The translations under genes and the position numbers were made by a program. Below, piece after piece: positions 59,680 through 64,000 of a DNA stretch of 64,000 nucleotides. The stretch is from Streptomyces caniscabiei (GTDB lineage Bacteria; Actinomycetota; Actinomycetes; Streptomycetales; Streptomycetaceae), in contig NZ_JABXWI010000009.1 in assembly GCF_014930365.1 (NCBI RefSeq), positions 248,001-312,000 of the forward strand, given 5' to 3'. Under the pieces are notes generated by a model. It was not told the DNA's origin and made no database searches. It was given only the letters and a program-made list of their open reading frames with translations. How positions within the stretch are numbered: position 1 is the first letter of the stretch; every line of letters begins with the position of its first letter.

Positions 59680-59988
59680 TCACGCGTAGCCGCGTAGACC
59701 GCCGCCGGTCACGGCGTCGAGGACGCCGTCGGCGGCGCGGCTGATCGCCACCCAGCGGACGGCACCCGTGTCGACCCGGACGCTCAGCCGCTCGACGCCG
59801 TCGACCCGCACGCCGATCGCGTGGTCCCCCTCCGGCAGCCGGACGGGGACGGAGCGGGCGAGGCCGATCTGCAGCCGGGTGCGGACCCCTGGGTCGTCCA
59901 GAACGACCTCCCCGTCCACCACGACCACGACGTGCTGGCCCTCGAAGCCCTCCTCCAGCGCGATGGTCAGCTCACCCGGCTCAGCCAA
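59680..59988 (-). CDS. small beta-rich protein, unknown function
   Basis: A 102-residue protein from TTG 59988, the only start that fits; GGAGGGAAG lies before it and it overlaps the stop of the membrane protein gene by 8 bp. The sequence alternates hydrophobic and polar residues (HVVVVVDGEVVLDDP, GDHAIGVRVDGVERLSVRVD) as in a small beta-sandwich carrier domain. It is coupled to the membrane protein and may bind it or the metallopeptidase. Confidence 0.7.
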   Translation of the reverse strand: MAEPGELTIALEEGFEGQHVVVVVDGEVVLDDPGVRTRLQIGLARSVPVRLPEGDHAIGVRVDGVERLSVRVDTGAVRWVAISRAADGVLDAVTGGGLRGYA

Positions 59989-61231
59989 GGCTCTTCCCTC
60001 CGTCGGGGACCCGTCGTTCGGGCGGATCGGTCGGTGGCCGTCCCACGTCCGAGAGCGTCTCGCGCGCCCGCGCGTCGACGAAACGGGTCACGAGATGCTG
60101 GGCGGCGCCGAAGATGACGGCCCACGCCACGATCTGCGGACTGGAGTCCAGGTAGCTCAGCCCGGGGATGAACGCACCCCGGATGAGCAGCACTCCCACG
60201 AACGCGGTCAGGGCCCCGGTGGGGAACTTCAACAGGGCCGCCGCGAGGGGCAGCATGTACGGCGAACTCGTCCCCTGGATGCGGCGCAGGGAGGCGATGA
60301 CCGTGAGCGCCGCGCCGGCGAGCCCCGCGGCCTCCACGACGAGGACGTCGACCCGCCGGGCGTAGTCGCTGGGCGCCAGTTCCTCGTCGTCGCGGTCGAC
60401 CTCCCCCGACGGGCAGGCGGCGTACTCGCTCTTCTCGGGCAGGAAACACATGTTCAGGGAGTCGGGGCAGGCCCATCCCCAGACCGCGAGCCCGCCCGCG
60501 CCGAGCAGGACGAAGAAGGTCGCGATCCGCAGGATGATGCTGAGGCTGCGCACCCTGCTGAACTCGCCGTCCAGCGCCTCGTAGGAGGCGCTCAGCGCGG
60601 AGACGAGGAGTTCACGGTCCCCCGGCAGCCGCTCCTCCGCCTCCACGCGTCCCACGGCCGCGGCAACCTTCACCCGCAGCGGGTCGTTCGGGCGGAGATG
60701 CTGCTCGACGTGGCTCAGCACGTCGGCGCTGCGGCCGACCAGGTCCTGCTCCGAGCACAGCCTGAGCAGCATGACGTCGGTCGCGCGCACATTGGCCCAC
60801 GTTCTCTCCAGGGCCGCGGCCCCGGTGAACAGACGGCGCCGCGCGGAGACGGCCTCGCGCGCCTCCCGCAGTTGCCGGGCGATCCCCTCCAGCGTCTTCT
60901 CCCGCTGACACCGCTCGACCGGGTCCTCGACCGGCCGGCATCCCTCACGGGCCGCCTGCTGCTCCAGATAGAGGATGTGGGCGACGGCACGCTCGCGCCA
61001 GGCTGTCCGGTGACCCCGGAACATCTCCTCGGCGGGGCGGGGGAGTTGGGCCGGGTGCTCCGGCCGGGCCGGCTCGTCGGCGGCGGGGCGCGATGCCCGG
61101 TCCCGCGCCGGTGTGCGTCCGAGGACGTGGGCGGCGATCCACGCGAGAGCGACGGCGGTGGCGCGGGGCTTCTTCGGGCCGTCGGCACCGCCGGACCCGG
61201 CGGCGCCGTCGAAGGCCTTCCCGTTGGTCAT
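59981..61231 (-). CDS. four-TM membrane protein with N-terminal helical domain
   Basis: A 416-residue protein from ATG 61231 with GGAGG just before. Residues 70-225 are helical and charged (cytoplasmic coiled domain). Four membrane segments follow at about 232-253, 294-315, 325-352 and 366-385. The first external loop (254-290) has three Cys and many acidic residues. The end, PTGALTAFVGVLLIRGAFIPGL and TRFVDARARETL, looks like a conserved module. First gene of the set that includes the small beta protein and, after a gap, the metzincin. Function unknown. Confidence 0.7.
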   Translation of the reverse strand: MTNGKAFDGAAGSGGADGPKKPRATAVALAWIAAHVLGRTPARDRASRPAADEPARPEHPAQLPRPAEEMFRGHRTAWRERAVAHILYLEQQAAREGCRPVEDPVERCQREKTLEGIARQLREAREAVSARRRLFTGAAALERTWANVRATDVMLLRLCSEQDLVGRSADVLSHVEQHLRPNDPLRVKVAAAVGRVEAEERLPGDRELLVSALSASYEALDGEFSRVRSLSIILRIATFFVLLGAGGLAVWGWACPDSLNMCFLPEKSEYAACPSGEVDRDDEELAPSDYARRVDVLVVEAAGLAGAALTVIASLRRIQGTSSPYMLPLAAALLKFPTGALTAFVGVLLIRGAFIPGLSYLDSSPQIVAWAVIFGAAQHLVTRFVDARARETLSDVGRPPTDPPERRVPDGGKSLG

Positions 61232-61354
61232 CCAGACCTCCAGCAAAGACTCCCCTGCTCAGCGTAGGCCGGACGACCGACGGGTGCACCTACACCGGAT
61301 GCCCCCGCGCCCGGCGCCTGCCCCGCCTGCGCCCGGCCCGTCGCCCCCGCGCGC

Positions 61355-61792
61355 CTACGCCTCCAGCATCCGCCGCAGCAGCTCCCGCAGGGACTCCCGC
61401 TCGGTGGTGCTCAGGCCCGCCAGCGGCTCGCGGGCGAAGTCCAGGGAGTCCCGGAGGCTGCGGGCCACCCGGCGGCCGTCGTCGGTGGCGGCGGCCAGCT
61501 TCACGCGGCGGTCGTTCGGGTCGGGGCGGCGCTCCACCAGGCCCCGGGCCTCCAGGCGGTCCACGATGCCGGTCACGTTCGACGGCTCGCAGCGGAGTTT
61601 CTGGGCGAGGCGACGCATGGGAAGCGGTTCCAGGGAAAGGAGGCCGAGGAGACGGGCCTGGGCGCCGGTGAGGCTGTGCTCGGCGGCGGCGTCCTCGTAC
61701 TCCTCGTGGTAGCGGGCCACCACCGTGCCGATGAGTTCGACGACCTCCATGGTCAGCGGGTCGATGCGGGGGGTCGTCTTCTGCGTGGGCAT
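61355..61792 (-). CDS. MarR-family transcriptional regulator
   Basis: A 145-residue winged-HTH protein: LTGAQARLLGLLSLEPLPMR, then RRLAQKLRCEPSNVTGIVDRLEARGLVER (recognition part), and the RPDPNDRRVKLAAATDDGR wing typical of MarR. A single Cys (RCEP) is in the recognition helix region. It is divergent from the oxidoreductase and the 130-bp gap between them has nested inverted repeats, so it probably represses itself and its neighbour. Confidence 0.92.
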   Translation of the reverse strand: MPTQKTTPRIDPLTMEVVELIGTVVARYHEEYEDAAAEHSLTGAQARLLGLLSLEPLPMRRLAQKLRCEPSNVTGIVDRLEARGLVERRPDPNDRRVKLAAATDDGRRVARSLRDSLDFAREPLAGLSTTERESLRELLRRMLEA

Positions 61793-61810
61793 GGATTCGA
61801 GGGTACCCCT

Positions 61811-61864
61811 TTACTTGACAACATGAAATATTCAGGAGCATGGTTGTTTCAGACACTGAAGTAA
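61811..61864. promoter_or_regulatory. nested inverted repeats, MarR operator candidate
   Basis: Outer TTACTT (61811-61816) / AAGTAA (61859-61864); inner ACAACAT (61818-61824) / ATGGTTGT (61840-61847, one extra base). TTGACA at 61815-61820 resembles a -35 box for the oxidoreductase. Confidence 0.55.
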
Positions 61865-61922
61865 CCACTCGGTATGTACGCGCCACCAGCGTGCCCCACG
61901 CACCGCAGAAAGGCCCACCCCC

Positions 61923-62945
61923 ATGTCCGACACCCCCGCCCTCCCCGCCACCAGCCGTGAATGGCACCTGCTGAGCCGTCCCGTCGGCTGGCCCAAGGAC
62001 GAGGACTTCGCCCTGGTCGAGGCGGAGATCCGGCAGCCCGGCGCGGGTGAGGTCCTCGTACGGAACAAGTACCTCTCCGTGGACCCGTACATGCGTGGCC
62101 GCATGAGCGACGCGAAGTCCTACGTCGCCGCCTACGAGCTGGGCAAGGTCATGCAGGGCGGCGCCGTCGGCGAGGTCGTCGCCTCGGCGGCGGACGGCAT
62201 CGCCGTCGGCGACCACGTGCTGCACTTCGGCGGCTGGCGCGAGTACGCCACCTTCGACGCCAAGCAGGCCGTCAAGGTCGACCCGGACGCCGCGCCGCTC
62301 TCCACCTACCTCGGCGTCCTCGGCATGACCGGTCTCACCGCCTACGCGGGCCTGCTGCGGGTCGGTGCCTTCAAGGAGGGCGACGCCGTGTTCGTCTCCG
62401 GCGCCGCCGGTGCCGTCGGCAGCCAGGTCGGCCAGATCGCCAAGCTCAAGGGCGCCTCACGGGTCATCGGCTCCGCCGGCTCCGACGAGAAGGTCAAGCT
62501 GCTGGTGGAGGAGTACGGCTTCGACGCCGCCTTCAACTACAAGAACGGCCCCGTCGCGGAGCAGCTCAAGGAGGCGGCCCCCGACGGCATCGACGTCTAC
62601 TTCGACAACGTCGGCGGCGAGCACCTGGAGGCCGCGATCGGCGCGCTCAACCTGCGGGGCCGGGCCGTGATCTGCGGCATGATCTCCCAGTACAACTCGA
62701 CCGAGCCGACCCCCGGCCCGCGCAACATGGTCAAGATCCTGCAGAACCGCCTGCGCGTCGAGGGCGTCCTCGTCGGCGACCACTACGACTTCCAGCCCCA
62801 GTTCGTCCAGGAGGTCGGCCCCTGGGTCGCCTCCGGCGCCCTCAAGTACCGCGAGACCGTCGTCGAGGGCATCGAGAACAACCTGGAGGCCTTCCTCGGC
62901 GTCCTGCGCGGCGACAACACGGGCAAGATGATCGTCAAGCTCTGA
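61923..62945 (+). CDS. NADP-dependent zinc-free MDR oxidoreductase (CurA/LTB4DH-like)
   Basis: A 340-residue enzyme. The start REWHLLSRPVGWPKDEDF, the LSVDPYMRGRMSD motif, the cofactor loop VFVSGAAGAVGSQVGQIAKL and DVYFDNVGGEHLEAAI are the pattern of leukotriene B4 12-hydroxydehydrogenase/curcumin reductase-like double-bond reductases. No zinc Cys ligands. It reduces activated alkenals or enones and often protects against reactive electrophiles, fitting control by a MarR regulator. Confidence 0.93.
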   Translation: MSDTPALPATSREWHLLSRPVGWPKDEDFALVEAEIRQPGAGEVLVRNKYLSVDPYMRGRMSDAKSYVAAYELGKVMQGGAVGEVVASAADGIAVGDHVLHFGGWREYATFDAKQAVKVDPDAAPLSTYLGVLGMTGLTAYAGLLRVGAFKEGDAVFVSGAAGAVGSQVGQIAKLKGASRVIGSAGSDEKVKLLVEEYGFDAAFNYKNGPVAEQLKEAAPDGIDVYFDNVGGEHLEAAIGALNLRGRAVICGMISQYNSTEPTPGPRNMVKILQNRLRVEGVLVGDHYDFQPQFVQEVGPWVASGALKYRETVVEGIENNLEAFLGVLRGDNTGKMIVKL

Positions 62946-62986
62946 GCGCCACCCCGTGACGGCCGCCCGCTCACGGTCGTTGCACA

Positions 62987-63029
62987 CGACGGAGTCCGCA
63001 CCCCTGGACGTGGGGTGCGGACTCCGTCG
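62987..63029. terminator. bidirectional terminator, 18-bp perfect stem
   Basis: 62987-63004 is the exact inverse of 63012-63029 with a 7-base loop, between the convergent MDR and serine hydrolase genes. Confidence 0.85.
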
Positions 63030-63050
63030 CGTGCGGTGCCGCACAGCGCT

Positions 63051-64000
63051 TCAGGGCCGCGCCGCCAGCGCCGCCGTGTGCACCGCCCGGACCAGTCCCG
63101 TGTTCTCCGGGGCCGCTCCGCCCGGGAAGGCCATACGGCGGCGGGTGTAGCCGTAGGCGAGGCCGCTGCGGGGGTCGGCGAAGGCCTGGGAGCCTGCCGC
63201 GCCGCTGTGGCCGAACGTGCCGGCGCCGAGGAAGGGGTGCACGAGCTCGGCGGTGGCCTGGAAGCCGAGGCCGAACGCCTTCGGGGCGCGCGCCACCAGG
63301 TCGTGGCCGAGGGAGTGGATCTGGCCGAACTCGCCGATGGTGTCGGGCTTCAGCAGCGGCGGCCGCCCGTCGACCTCGCTGACGGCCGCCGCGTACATCC
63401 CGGCGAGCCCCCGCGCCGAGCCGATGCCACCCGCCGACGACTGCCCGCCGGCGCGCACGATCCGCGCGTTGGGGAAGTCCGTCAGCTCACCCGGCTCGGG
63501 CACCTGGTTGTTGAACGCGATCGACGTCAGCGTGTGCGGGCCGGCGGGCGCCGCGTCCAGCTCGGCCTGCTGCGCGGGCGTCGGCAGCATCGGCTGCACG
63601 GTCCGGAAGCGGGGCTCGTGCTCGGCCGGCAGTCCCAGGAAGAGGTCGAGCCCGTACGGGGCGCGGATCCGCTCCTCGTACACCTCCTGGAGCGTGCGGC
63701 CCGTCGCCCGCCGTACGACCTCGCCGGTGAGCGCCCCGATGACCAGCGCGTGGTAGCCGAAGGCGGCACCGGGCCGCCAGTACGGGCGCTGCACGGCGAG
63801 GCGTTCGGCGAGGACACGGTCGTCCGCCAGCTCCTCCAGGGTGAACCCGGCATCGGTGCCGATGAGCCCCGCCCGGTGCGAGATCAGCTCCCGCAGAGTC
63901 ACCGCGCCCTTGCCCTCGGCCGCGAACTCCGGCCAGTAGTGCGCGACTTCGCGGTCCAGCTCCAGTACGCCGTCCTGGACGAGGAGCGCGACGACGAGAT
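63051..64000 (-). CDS. serine hydrolase (beta-lactamase/EstB family), 5' part outside window
   Basis: The frame is open to the window edge, so the start and the SxxK nucleophile motif are not visible; about 316 residues are. VTLRELISHRAGLIG is the usual segment after the nucleophile, FGYHALVIGALTGEVV is in the position of the Tyr motif, and FGHSGAAGSQAFADPRSGLA matches the late HxG-type motif of esterase-like class C beta-lactamase relatives. Likely an esterase or peptidase rather than a resistance enzyme. Confidence 0.88.
   Translation of the reverse strand, partial: LVVALLVQDGVLELDREVAHYWPEFAAEGKGAVTLRELISHRAGLIGTDAGFTLEELADDRVLAERLAVQRPYWRPGAAFGYHALVIGALTGEVVRRATGRTLQEVYEERIRAPYGLDLFLGLPAEHEPRFRTVQPMLPTPAQQAELDAAPAGPHTLTSIAFNNQVPEPGELTDFPNARIVRAGGQSSAGGIGSARGLAGMYAAAVSEVDGRPPLLKPDTIGEFGQIHSLGHDLVARAPKAFGLGFQATAELVHPFLGAGTFGHSGAAGSQAFADPRSGLAYGYTRRRMAFPGGAAPENTGLVRAVHTAALAARP

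Noticed and set aside
1..64000. CRISPR arrays, tRNA or rRNA genes, prophage
   Set aside because: No regularly spaced repeats, no cloverleaf or rRNA-like sequence and no phage structural genes were recognised by eye; ImmA/XRE alone is not taken as prophage evidence.

Overview
The window is a piece of a Streptomyces chromosome. The evidence is very high GC with strong third-position GC, frequent GTG/TTG starts, chains of genes joined by 4-bp ATGA/GTGA/TTGA overlaps, and characteristic families (SARP, LuxR with an N-terminal ATPase, PucR, SCO2400-like, DUF2613, MAB_1171c-type membrane protein, an arabinofuranosyltransferase-like giant protein). The species cannot be named from sequence alone. 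I saw no rRNA, tRNA or CRISPR.

Layout: (1) 1-6.4 kb: end of an ATP-grasp gene, a large LuxR regulator, a MEDS-STAS / HATPase pair pointing toward it, a nucleotidyltransferase and a small lipoprotein. (2) 6.4-19.6 kb: a long minus-strand, translationally coupled operon running from a GT4 glycosyltransferase (18381) through a methyltransferase, a 1485-aa AftD-like membrane glycosyltransferase, a condensation-fold acyltransferase, a second methyltransferase, an EamA-like transporter, a Trm112-like protein and an FkbM methyltransferase to two small proteins. A PorA/DUF3068-like protein lies just upstream. This looks like a cell-envelope glycan or glycolipid locus. (3) 19.7-23.2 kb: DUF2613, a PucR-like regulator, then an IclR regulator overlapping an SMP-30 lactonase. 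(4) 23.2-26.1 kb: an XRE / ImmA-IrrE / seven-TM-like three-gene operon with a twin-palindrome operator. (5) 26.3-31.2 kb: cytoplasmic GH51 arabinofuranosidase, an Rrf2 regulator, and a TSUP transporter gene split exactly by a 1.87-kb IS200/IS605 element (tnpA + tnpB). (6) 31.2-40.6 kb: scattered single genes (two APH-fold kinases, HATPase, secreted intradiol dioxygenase, SDR, short SARP, orphan sugar-binding lipoprotein, aminotransferase with a Pro/Ala/Met-rich tail). (7) 40.8-56.0 kb: sugar catabolism, with mutarotase, a ChvE/MmsAB-type ABC operon, a TIM-barrel-like protein of unknown function, a Zn-alcohol dehydrogenase + enolase-superfamily dehydratase operon, a LacI regulator and a second ABC importer of the YtfQRT-YjfF type. 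(8) 56.2-61.2 kb: SCO2400-like protein, a cytoplasmic-looking metzincin, a small beta-rich protein and a four-TM protein. (9) 61.3-64 kb: divergent MarR / zinc-free MDR oxidoreductase and the 3' part of a serine hydrolase.

Two links between distant parts stand out. A 13-mer, GAAATTTCGAACA, occurs in front of the IclR-lactonase operon and, in reverse orientation, in front of the dehydratase-dehydrogenase operon; shorter versions lie before the YtfQ-type importer and before the TIM-barrel-like gene. Together these would form an IclR regulon for uptake and oxidation of an aldose (import, dehydrogenation, lactone opening, dehydration). The best candidates for poorly described systems are this regulon, the AftD-like envelope operon, the XRE-ImmA-membrane triad and the metzincin / small protein / membrane protein group.
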